Assembly (NCBI GenBank): GCA_012270135.1 | Contig: JAAXIW010000358.1 | Coordinates: 1-5,566 of the forward strand | DNA length: 5,566 bases | Source: Brevundimonas sp. | Lineage (GTDB): Bacteria; Pseudomonadota; Alphaproteobacteria; Caulobacterales; Caulobacteraceae | Direction: 5' to 3' | Part shown: one piece after another, positions 1 through 5,505 of the stretch | Layout of the letters: the number at the start of each line of letters is the position of its first letter | How positions within the stretch are numbered: the first letter of the stretch is position 1 | Program-made: the position numbers and the translations under genes | Notes under the pieces: generated by a model | Told to the model about the DNA's origin: nothing | The model's database searches: none | What the model saw: only the letters and a program-made list of their open reading frames with translations

Positions 1-534
1 GGTGAAGGCCTGGCCGAAGTGCTGATCGGCGCGGAGTTGCGGGGCCCGGCGGCCCGCGGCACGCCGTGGCTCGCCCGGTCGGCCCTGCTCTATGGCCTCA
101 CCGCCTACTATTTCGGCCAGGCCTTCACCCTCGGCAAAAAGACCAAACATCTGCTGGTCGCCATGGCCGTTCCGGCGGGCATGAACGTGGTGCTGAACCT
201 GATCCTCGTGCCGCGCTTCGGTCTGATCGGCGCGGCGTGGGCGACGGCGGCGAGCTTCGCGCTCGGTTTGGTGGCGACCCAATTGATCGGCCGCCGGGTG
301 ATGCCGCTGCCGATCCCGTGGGACTGTCTGATCCGGTGCGGCGTCGCGACGGGCGCCATGGCGCTGGTCGTGTGGCGTCTGCCGGCCATCGGCGGGATCG
401 CCGAGCTGGCGCTGGACGCCGGCGTCGGCGGGATCGTCTACGCCGCCATTGCCCTGACCTTGAACGCGGCGGGCGTGCGCGACGTGGCGATGCGGCTGTT
501 GGTTCAGGCGCGAGACCGGAGGGCGACGGCATGA
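1..534 (+). CDS. Polysaccharide flippase (Wzx/MATE-like), 3' part, cut by window edge
   Basis: This is the C-terminal 177 residues of an inner-membrane lipid-linked oligosaccharide flippase. The frame is open from base 1, so the true start lies outside the window; the GTG at 19 is internal. The fragment is mostly hydrophobic, with about five likely membrane segments. Around fragment residues 58-80 it has the stretch NLILVPRFGLIGAAWATA, which matches the typical Wzx/MurJ-superfamily pattern of a membrane helix followed by P-x-[FY]-G-[IL]-x-G-A-A-x-A-T. It ends in a short basic cytoplasmic tail. Its stop overlaps the next start (ATGA), so it is translationally coupled to the glycosyltransferase downstream. 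In the Caulobacter holdfast locus the flippase next to glycosyltransferase genes is HfsF, and this is probably its counterpart. I withhold the symbol because only the less conserved C-terminal part is visible. The flippase call is fairly sure; the holdfast role is inferred from neighbours. Confidence 0.82.
   Translation, partial: GEGLAEVLIGAELRGPAARGTPWLARSALLYGLTAYYFGQAFTLGKKTKHLLVAMAVPAGMNVVLNLILVPRFGLIGAAWATAASFALGLVATQLIGRRVMPLPIPWDCLIRCGVATGAMALVVWRLPAIGGIAELALDAGVGGIVYAAIALTLNAAGVRDVAMRLLVQARDRRATA
518..523 (+). promoter_or_regulatory. Shine-Dalgarno site of the first glycosyltransferase
   Basis: GGAGGG lies seven bases before the ATG at 531. It fixes that start against the much longer open frame running upstream to 66, which overlaps the flippase gene and has no protein-like sequence there. 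The site is inside the last codons of the flippase gene, as expected for a coupled ATGA junction. Confidence 0.75.
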
Positions 535-1472
535 CGGCGACGCGGGCGAAGGTCACCGACAACGCTGCATGGAAGGGCGCGAAGCCGGCCCTGTCGGTGC
601 TGACGCCGTTCCTGAGGGACGATCCGGACGAGTTGCTGGCCCTGCTGGACGAGGAGGCCGCGTCGGTCGACGGCGCCGTGGAGGTCATCGTGCTGGACGA
701 CGGCACGCGCGATCCCGACCTGACGGCGCGCCTGACAGCCCGGATCAACGCCATGGCCCTGCCCGCGCGGCTGATCACCCTGCCGGCCAACGAGGGCCGC
801 TCGGCCGGGCGCAACCGGCTGGCGGCGGCGGCGCGGGGCGGCAGCCTGCTGTTTCTTGACAGCGACATGCGGCCCGACCATCGCCGGTTCCTGCGCGACT
901 GGGCGGACCTGGTGGCGCGCGAGGATCCGGCCGTGGCCTTCGGCGGGTTCTCGTTGCTGCAGGCCCCGACCGACGCCCGCTTCGCCGTGCACCGGGCCAT
1001 GGCGGAGAAGTCGGAGTGCGTGCCCTACACCGAGCGAGCGCGGCAGCCGGAAAAGTACGTGTACACCTCCAACCTGCTGGTGCGGCGGGACGTTTTCGAA
1101 TCCGAGGCGTTCGACCCCGGCTTCACCGGCTGGGGCTGGGAGGATGTGGAGTGGGCCATGCGGGTGTCGCAGCGGTTCCGGGTCGTGCATCTGGACAACG
1201 CCGCCACCCATATGGGGCTGGACACCGTGGCGTCGCTCGCCGGGAAATACGAGCAGTCGGCCCCGAATTTCGCGCGCATGGCCAACCGGCATCCTGAGAT
1301 CGTGACGGCCTATCCAAGCTACAAAGCTGCGAAACTGCTCAAACGGCTGCCCGGTCTGCCGTGGCTGCGGAGCCGGATGCGGGGCGCCGCAGAGGCCACC
1401 TGGTTGCCGGTGGCGGCGCGGGCCTTCTCGCTGCGCCTCTATCGCGCCGCCCTCTATGCGGAGGCGGTGTGA
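531..1472 (+). CDS. Family 2 glycosyltransferase, HfsG-like candidate
   Basis: A 313-residue cytoplasmic GT-A fold glycosyltransferase, expected to add one sugar from a nucleotide-sugar donor to the lipid-linked holdfast or exopolysaccharide unit. Visible motifs in order are: an LSVLTPF beta-strand start (21-27), VLDDGT with the nucleotide-binding DDG (56-58), NEGRSAGRN (87-95), LFLDSDM with the metal-binding DxD (110-112), and GWGWED (200-205), where the ED pair usually supplies the catalytic base. No clear transmembrane helix is seen. The C-terminal 50 residues are basic and amphipathic and may sit on the membrane. The start is ATG 531, chosen for its Shine-Dalgarno site and the ATGA overlap with the flippase. 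The stop overlaps the next gene (TGATG). By position after a flippase it may be the HfsG counterpart, which is reported to be an N-acetylglucosaminyltransferase. The GWGxED motif is common in HexNAc transferases, which fits, but the donor sugar cannot be read from sequence. Confidence 0.88.
   Translation: MTATRAKVTDNAAWKGAKPALSVLTPFLRDDPDELLALLDEEAASVDGAVEVIVLDDGTRDPDLTARLTARINAMALPARLITLPANEGRSAGRNRLAAAARGGSLLFLDSDMRPDHRRFLRDWADLVAREDPAVAFGGFSLLQAPTDARFAVHRAMAEKSECVPYTERARQPEKYVYTSNLLVRRDVFESEAFDPGFTGWGWEDVEWAMRVSQRFRVVHLDNAATHMGLDTVASLAGKYEQSAPNFARMANRHPEIVTAYPSYKAAKLLKRLPGLPWLRSRMRGAAEATWLPVAARAFSLRLYRAALYAEAV
1460..1464 (+). promoter_or_regulatory. Shine-Dalgarno site of the second glycosyltransferase
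   Basis: GGAGG lies seven bases before the ATG at 1472. It supports that start over the upstream in-frame ATG at 1361, whose extra 37 residues do not look like a glycosyltransferase N-terminus. An in-frame GTG directly before the ATG (1469) is a minor alternative. Confidence 0.7.
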
Positions 1473-2413
1473 TGGGCGACGTCGCGATCATCGTCCCGAC
1501 CCTGCGCCGGCGGGAGAGCCTCGAGCGAGCGCTGCGTTCGCTGTTCGCCCTGACCGGCGTCGCGGACCGGGTGTCAGAGATCGTGGTCGTGGACAACGAT
1601 CCCGCGGGTTCGGCCGAAGCTGGGGTCAACGCGCTGAGGTCCGTGGCGCCCTGGCCCTTGGTCTATGTGCACGCGCCGCGGCCGGGGGTCGCCACGGCGC
1701 GCAACACCGGGCTCGCCGCCACCCGGGCGCCGCTCATCGCTTTTCTGGACGACGACGAAGCGGCCTCACCGGGCTGGCTGGCGGCTCTCCTGAAGGCGCA
1801 GGACGCCACCGGAGCCGACGCCGTGTTCGGGCCGATCACCGGCCGGGCGCCGGAGGCTGAAACCTGGTTGAAGCCCTATCTGGAGCGGTTTTTCGGTCGG
1901 GCGGGTCCCGAGACCACCAGACTGATCGAGGCGCCCTACGGTTGCGGCAATTCGTTGATGGTGCGGGCGACCGCCCTTCCCGGCCCGGCGCCGTTCGACG
2001 CGGCGACCGATCAGGCGGGCGGCGAGGATGACGCCCTGTTCGCGGCTCTGAACGCCCGCGGCGGCCGGTTTGGCTGGGCCGCCGACGCCCGGGTCGAGGA
2101 GTTCGCGCCGCCCCACCGCGCGACGCTGAGATACGCCCTCGCCCGCGCTTTCGCCTATGGCCAGGGGCCGAGCCAGACGGCGGCGGCGGCCCGGGACTGG
2201 CCCGCTGTGCTGCGCTGGATGGTCATCGGCGCGGGACAGGCGGTGGTCTGGGGCGCCGGCGCGGCGGCGCTGACCCTGATCCGTAGCCCGAAACGCGCAG
2301 AACTGTATGACCGGACCGCGCGCGGGGTAGGAAAGCTGTTGTGGATGAAGGGTTTCGAGCCTCACTTCTACGGCGCACGCGAGGTCGAACGGCTGGACGC
2401 CGCTCGGGCTTAA
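1472..2413 (+). CDS. ExoM-like family 2 glycosyltransferase
   Basis: A 313-residue family 2 glycosyltransferase resembling the succinoglycan beta-1,4-glucosyltransferase ExoM type. Motifs in order are: AIIVPTLRR at the N-terminus (5-13), VVVDND with the nucleotide-binding acidic pair (38-43), PGVATARNTG (71-80), AFLDDDE with the DxD (90-96), VFGPI (118-122), GCGNSLMVR (157-165), GGEDDALF with the catalytic ED (183-190), and an HRATLRYALARAFAYGQG segment (215-232) of the type that follows the catalytic core. Residues about 248-270 are hydrophobic and may be one membrane helix or a membrane-dipping segment. The gene starts by overlapping the previous stop (TGATG), so the two transferases are co-translated. 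Its TAA stop overlaps the hfsB stop on the other strand. The resemblance to ExoM is from memory of the family pattern; glucose as donor is only a guess. It could also be a holdfast transferase such as HfsL or HfsJ. Confidence 0.87.
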   Translation: MGDVAIIVPTLRRRESLERALRSLFALTGVADRVSEIVVVDNDPAGSAEAGVNALRSVAPWPLVYVHAPRPGVATARNTGLAATRAPLIAFLDDDEAASPGWLAALLKAQDATGADAVFGPITGRAPEAETWLKPYLERFFGRAGPETTRLIEAPYGCGNSLMVRATALPGPAPFDAATDQAGGEDDALFAALNARGGRFGWAADARVEEFAPPHRATLRYALARAFAYGQGPSQTAAAARDWPAVLRWMVIGAGQAVVWGAGAAALTLIRSPKRAELYDRTARGVGKLLWMKGFEPHFYGAREVERLDAARA

Positions 2414-3111
2414 CCCGTCAGCCGCCGCAGGAAGGCCGGCGGCTCATACGTCGAGCGGTTGACCACGACGCCGGCGATCTTGCCGCCCGCCGCCTCGATC
2501 TCTACGCGCAGGATCAGCGGATCTCCCGCCTCGGTGCTTTCGGCGGCGACCACCAGGACGGTGGCGTCGACGAACGGCGCGAGGGTGATGGACATGGAAT
2601 TGCGGTCGGCGGCCGGGCTGTCGATCACCACCGTGTCGGCATGTTTGCGCAGGGCGTCCCAGTAGCGGGCGTCGGCGACCGGCTCGGCCCTCTGGCCGGA
2701 GCGGAGGTGTTCGGCGGCGAATCGGGTCACCCACAGCCGCCCGCCGAGGCAGGGCCGCGCCGTCATCAGACGCGCCGGATGGACCGGCTTGCCGGTGCGG
2801 TCGACGAGTCGCGGCGTGACCGCGAAGAAGATGGAGCCGTCAGGCGTCGCGATCGCCGCCTTGCCGAGGATCCCGAACCGGTCGGGCTCGGACGCGACGG
2901 CCTCGAGCTGGCCCTGCTGCGCCAGATCAGCGTCGATCAGCCAGACCGGGCGGCGGGCGCGGACGGCGGCGAGGCGGGCGTATTCGCGGGCGACGGTCGA
3001 AACGCCCTCGCCGGAATTGGCCGCAGCGATCTGAATCACGCGTCCGCGATGGCCCGGCGCCGGCCCCAGCGCCGCCCAGAGAGCGGCCATTTCGGATGTC
3101 AGGTCGACCAT
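2410..3111 (-). CDS. hfsB: HfsB-like P-loop partner of the polysaccharide co-polymerase (BY-kinase-related)
   Basis: A 233-residue cytoplasmic protein of the MinD/bacterial tyrosine kinase P-loop group, matching the stand-alone C-terminal domain of Wzc/ExoP. Residues 26-41 read IQIAAANSGEGVSTVA and align with the kinase Walker A (SxxGEGKST), but the lysine is replaced by valine (V37, codon GTT). Walker A' is WLIDAD (57-62) and Walker B is VVIDSP (161-166). There is no C-terminal tyrosine cluster; the tail has a single tyrosine (Y222). It would pair with HfsA at the inner membrane to control polymer export, but ATP binding and kinase activity are doubtful. Start ATG 3111 is the only start codon in frame after the hfsA stop; M8 is an alternative. 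No Shine-Dalgarno is seen, and a GANTC site sits one base upstream. It follows hfsA by 61 bases. The symbol rests on domain type plus the hfsA and hfsD neighbours. Confidence 0.82.
   Translation of the reverse strand: MVDLTSEMAALWAALGPAPGHRGRVIQIAAANSGEGVSTVAREYARLAAVRARRPVWLIDADLAQQGQLEAVASEPDRFGILGKAAIATPDGSIFFAVTPRLVDRTGKPVHPARLMTARPCLGGRLWVTRFAAEHLRSGQRAEPVADARYWDALRKHADTVVIDSPAADRNSMSITLAPFVDATVLVVAAESTEAGDPLILRVEIEAAGGKIAGVVVNRSTYEPPAFLRRLTG
2420..2444 (+). terminator. GC-rich hairpin just past the glycosyltransferase operon stop
   Basis: A perfect 8-base inverted repeat, AGCCGCCG (2420-2427) with CGGCGGCT (2437-2444), encloses a 9-base loop and starts 6 bases after the stop of the ExoM-like gene. 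It lies inside the 3' coding end of hfsB. No T-run follows on either strand, so it would be at best a weak or Rho-assisted terminator. It may equally be a by-product of GC-rich codons. Confidence 0.25.
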
Positions 3112-3112
3112 C

Positions 3113-3117
3113 GAATC
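3113..3117. promoter_or_regulatory. GANTC (CcrM-type methylation) site before hfsB
   Basis: GAATC one base upstream of the hfsB ATG, in the 61-base gap between hfsA and hfsB. In Caulobacterales, GANTC is the target of the cell-cycle methylase CcrM, and methylated sites in some promoters recruit GcrA. Being this close to the start codon, it could act only if transcription of hfsB began at or very near the ATG. The rest of the gap (3112-3172) shows several GTAGC pentamers but no clear promoter or terminator. Confidence 0.35.
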
Positions 3118-3172
3118 GCTACGCGCCCGGCTACAGGCCCCTACGCTACCATGACGGGCGCGGGGGCGCGCA

Positions 3173-4618
3173 TCACCGCGCCTTCATCGGCGCGACCGCG
3201 AGCACCGGCATCTCCAGCGTCCGCCCGGTTGAGGCGGGGGTGGTGTAGCCGCGCCGGGTGAACACCCGCAGCAGGCCCACACAGAGGGCGGTGAAGGCGG
3301 CGAACAGGAAGACCACCGCCAGCAACGGCGCCTTCAGGCTAGACCCCCGCGTCGGGGCCTCGGCCCGCTCGATGACGGTGACGTTGTCGGCGCCCGCGGC
3401 GACCAGGGCGCTGTCGGCGCGGGCCTGGGCCTCGCGCTGCTGGAATTCACGGATGCTGGCGGTCAGCACCTCGCGGTTGCCGGCGAGGTTTGCGTTGGTC
3501 GATTCCAGCCGGTTCAGCTCGGCGAGGCGGGAGCGCAGCAGGGCCAGCTGGCTTTCGGCCACGGCCAACCGCGCGGCGAGGCCGGCTCGGTCGGCGGCTG
3601 CGGTGATGCGCTCTGTCTCGATCGCGGTGAAGATGGTGCTGGGGCCGGTGCGGACCTCCTTGGCGCCGACGGTCGTGCCGGAGGCGACATAGGCCTGCAG
3701 GTCGGCGATCTGCTGTTCGATGTCCTTTACCGGCTGGGCGTCGGGCGTATAGCGCGACAGCAAGGCCTCGCGCTGGGTGCGCAATTCGAGAATCTGGTTC
3801 TGGGCCGAGACATTGAGATCCTGCTGCAGCACGACTTCGGCGGGCTGCTGCGCCAGCTGGGCCTCAAGGGTGTTGAGCCGCTGGGTGGCCTGATTGAGCT
3901 GGGCCCGAAGCGACAGGGCCTCGGCCTGGGTCGTCTGATAGTTGGCCGCCAGCGACGCCTTGAAGGTGGCGAAGTCGCCGATGTCGTTCGAGTTCATGAA
4001 GGCGTTGTAGGCCGCGTCGGCCCGGGCCAGCTCGTCCTCGAACGCCTCGCGCTGGGCGGCGATGGCGGGGGTGGCGCGATCGCGGAAGACCGAGCGGCGC
4101 TGCACCAGATACTGGTCGATGAGGCCGTTGAGGATGGTGGCGGCGCGCACCGGGTCGTCCGCCGCATAGGAGGCCGAGATGATGGCGCTGCCCGGGGTCG
4201 TCCCGACGCCGAGGCCGGAATCGAGCGCCTTCAGCGCAGCGGCCTTCTTCTCGGCGGGCGTACCCTTCGCACGCGGGCCGAGAATGGCGTCGGCGCCGAG
4301 CGCGTCGACCGTCTTCTGCTTCACCGCGAGGCTGCCGAGGATCGCGGCCTCTGACTGGGCCACGGCGTCGGCTTCGAGCGGCTGGCCGCCCCGGTCGGCG
4401 GCGCCGACCCTCGGCTGATAGACGTATTCCTGGCCGACGCCGGCATAGACGCTGGCGCTGGCGGTGTAGGACTTCTTCAGGGTCAGGACCGCCGCCGTGC
4501 CGATCGCGAAGACCAGCAGGAAAACGACGACCATCAGCAGAAGTTCGCGGAACAGCAGGCCGACGACGTCGAAGAAGCCGTAGCGCGGGCGGACTGTCGT
4601 GTAGGCCGTCGTGCGCAT
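3173..4618 (-). CDS. hfsA: HfsA-like polysaccharide co-polymerase (Wzz/Wzc periplasmic domain protein)
   Basis: A 481-residue inner-membrane protein of the Wzz/Wzc co-polymerase family, which sets chain growth and links the inner membrane to the outer-membrane channel. The N-terminus is cytoplasmic, followed by TM1 (about 24-47), a Wzz-type region (48-175, including YTASASVYAG), long coiled-coil helices (about 186-260 and 335-405), and the family pattern LLSRYTPDAQP (287-297). A Pro-containing approach (IERAEAPTRGSSLKAP, 416-431) leads into TM2 (about 430-452). The cytoplasmic tail is about 29 residues and ends with MPVLAVAPM, which resembles the linker that precedes the kinase domain in fused Wzc/ExoP proteins. 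Here the kinase-like domain is the separate hfsB product. The start is ATG 4618, the only ATG in this frame after the upstream stop; the Shine-Dalgarno is weak. It is divergent from hfsD and in one unit with hfsB. The family call is strong; the holdfast symbol relies on the HfsA/B/D set. Confidence 0.87.
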   Translation of the reverse strand: MRTTAYTTVRPRYGFFDVVGLLFRELLLMVVVFLLVFAIGTAAVLTLKKSYTASASVYAGVGQEYVYQPRVGAADRGGQPLEADAVAQSEAAILGSLAVKQKTVDALGADAILGPRAKGTPAEKKAAALKALDSGLGVGTTPGSAIISASYAADDPVRAATILNGLIDQYLVQRRSVFRDRATPAIAAQREAFEDELARADAAYNAFMNSNDIGDFATFKASLAANYQTTQAEALSLRAQLNQATQRLNTLEAQLAQQPAEVVLQQDLNVSAQNQILELRTQREALLSRYTPDAQPVKDIEQQIADLQAYVASGTTVGAKEVRTGPSTIFTAIETERITAAADRAGLAARLAVAESQLALLRSRLAELNRLESTNANLAGNREVLTASIREFQQREAQARADSALVAAGADNVTVIERAEAPTRGSSLKAPLLAVVFLFAAFTALCVGLLRVFTRRGYTTPASTGRTLEMPVLAVAPMKAR

Positions 4619-4629
4619 GCGGGCGGACT

Positions 4630-4634
4630 GATTC
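4630..4634. promoter_or_regulatory. GANTC (CcrM-type) site before hfsA
   Basis: GATTC, read as GAATC on the hfsA strand, with 11 bases between it and the hfsA ATG. It overlaps GGAATC, the only purine-rich stretch upstream of that start, so it could instead be part of a poor ribosome binding site. Confidence 0.35.
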
Positions 4635-4675
4635 CATCTACGAGACTGAACGGGACAAGCCTTGGGCCAGCGGCG

Positions 4676-4690
4676 TTAACCCATGGTTAC
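4676..4690 (+). promoter_or_regulatory. CtrA-like box TTAA-N7-TTAC
   Basis: TTAACCCATGGTTAC matches the Caulobacter CtrA consensus TTAA-N7-TTAA at 7 of 8 fixed bases with the exact 7-base spacer. It continues as a direct repeat, TTAACCCAT (4676-4684) and TTACCCAT (4687-4694), with starts 11 bases apart, about one helical turn. It lies 57 bases from the hfsA start and 53 from the hfsD start. Because TTAA is self-complementary, the box reads similarly on both strands and could serve both genes. TTAA occurs only once elsewhere that I noticed in the window (2410-2413). Confidence 0.55.
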
Positions 4691-4730
4691 CCATAAGCGG
4701 CGACCTTGCCTCTCAGACGCCGCTTCCCGG

Positions 4731-4735
4731 GAATC
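4731..4735. promoter_or_regulatory. GANTC (CcrM-type) site before hfsD
   Basis: GAATC within GGGAATCG, eight bases before the hfsD ATG. It mirrors the site before hfsA on the other side of the CtrA-like box. As there, it overlaps a weak Shine-Dalgarno-like GGGAA. Confidence 0.35.
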
Positions 4736-4743
4736 GAACCGCC

Positions 4744-5496
4744 ATGTCCATCGACCGTCGCCTGCTGCTTCTGGGCCTCGCCGGCGGGGCGCTGGTCAGC
4801 GGCTGCGGCGGGGGCGAGTACGGCTCGCGCATGCCGACGCCGATGGCCGCCGGCGGCGACCGCGTTCAACAGGTGGGACGGTCCTCCTTTCCCGAGATCG
4901 GTTTCGCCGACTGGAGCGAGAACGAGCCGGAGTATGTCCTCTATCCGGGAGACGAGATCGAGCTCGCCACGCCGACCGCACCCGAACTGACCCGCACCCA
5001 GAGGATCGGTCCCGACGGCCGCATCTCGCTGCCGCTGGTCGGCCAGATCATGGCCGCCGACCGGACCATCGCGGAGGTCGAGGCCGATGCGTCCGACGCC
5101 TTCGCCAGCCAGCTGCGCCGTCCGGTGGTCGAAATCACGCTGAAGACGGCCGGCCCGATCCGGGTCTGGGTCGGCGGCGAGGTGCGCACGCCGGGCATGA
5201 TCGAGATGAACGGCGACCTGGACGCCTATCAGGCCGTGATCCAGGCCGGTGACTTCCTGCCGACGGCGCGCCAGCACGAGGTGGCCCTGATCCGGCGCGG
5301 TCCGGGCGGGGTGCGCATGATGCGGGCGGTCGATTTGCGGCCCCGTCGGGGCGAAGTGGTGGCTCTGAGGCGAGGCGACATTATCTTCGTGCCGCGCTCG
5401 AACCTCGGCGAGGTGGCGAATTTCGTCAGCCTGTTCCGCAACGCCCTGCCGATCGGCTTCAGCTACGCCATCGGCGGACAGTACCAGCAGTTCTAG
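4744..5496 (+). CDS. hfsD: HfsD-like outer-membrane polysaccharide export lipoprotein (Wza family)
   Basis: A 250-residue export-channel protein. The N-terminus is a lipoprotein signal: two arginines (5-6), a hydrophobic stretch (7-18), and the lipobox VSGC, with the lipidated cysteine at 21. The Poly_export domain runs from about 64 (YVLYPGDEIEL) to 133, including PDGRISLPLVG (90-100). One SLBB domain follows (about 139-199, with VWVGGEVRTPG at 141-151), then LRRGDIIFVPRS (208-219). Residues about 225-244 may be the amphipathic helix that crosses the outer membrane in Wza. At 250 residues with one SLBB domain it is far shorter than E. coli Wza (about 380 residues), as I recall for HfsD. FADWSENEPEY before the domain looks like the HfsD style. 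The start is ATG 4744, supported by the immediate signal peptide. It is divergent from hfsA and would connect to the HfsA periplasmic domain. Confidence 0.88.
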   Translation: MSIDRRLLLLGLAGGALVSGCGGGEYGSRMPTPMAAGGDRVQQVGRSSFPEIGFADWSENEPEYVLYPGDEIELATPTAPELTRTQRIGPDGRISLPLVGQIMAADRTIAEVEADASDAFASQLRRPVVEITLKTAGPIRVWVGGEVRTPGMIEMNGDLDAYQAVIQAGDFLPTARQHEVALIRRGPGGVRMMRAVDLRPRRGEVVALRRGDIIFVPRSNLGEVANFVSLFRNALPIGFSYAIGGQYQQF

Positions 5497-5505
5497 GCGG
5501 CGAGC

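Larger units (their letters stand above)
4619..4743. promoter_or_regulatory. Divergent hfsA/hfsD promoter region
   Basis: A 125-base gap between two start codons that point away from each other, so it should hold promoters for both hfsA-hfsB and hfsD. It contains one CtrA-like box near its centre and two GANTC sites, one near each start. I could not find a convincing sigma-70 -35/-10 pair in either direction. Neither gene has a strong Shine-Dalgarno; a GGAATC stretch upstream of each is the nearest thing to one. Confidence 0.7.

Noticed and set aside
66..530. Upstream extension of the first glycosyltransferase frame to 66
   Set aside because: It overlaps the flippase gene, its translation is arginine/glycine-rich shadow sequence, and ATG 531 has a good Shine-Dalgarno and ATGA coupling.
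125..1000. Long - strand open frame opposite the flippase and first transferase
   Set aside because: Its product is an Arg/Ser/Pro-rich low-complexity shadow, usual opposite GC-rich genes.
1361..1471. Earlier ATG for the ExoM-like gene
   Set aside because: The extra 37 residues overlap the previous gene out of frame and do not resemble a GT2 N-terminus; ATG 1472 has a GGAGG site.
3157..3172. GCGC-G5-CGCGC inverted repeat after the hfsA stop
   Set aside because: The stem is only four bases in GC-rich DNA with no T-run; expected by chance.
2341..3261. Long + strand open frame across hfsB
   Set aside because: It is antisense to a gene with clear P-loop motifs, and the translation has no recognisable domain.
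3864..4637. - strand frame overlapping hfsA with a start just upstream of it
   Set aside because: It is an Arg/Gly-rich out-of-frame shadow of hfsA, which has clear Wzz features.
4636..4658. Possible sigma-70 promoter for hfsA (TTGTCC and GTAGAT on the - strand)
   Set aside because: The spacing is about 11 bases, too short for a -35/-10 pair.
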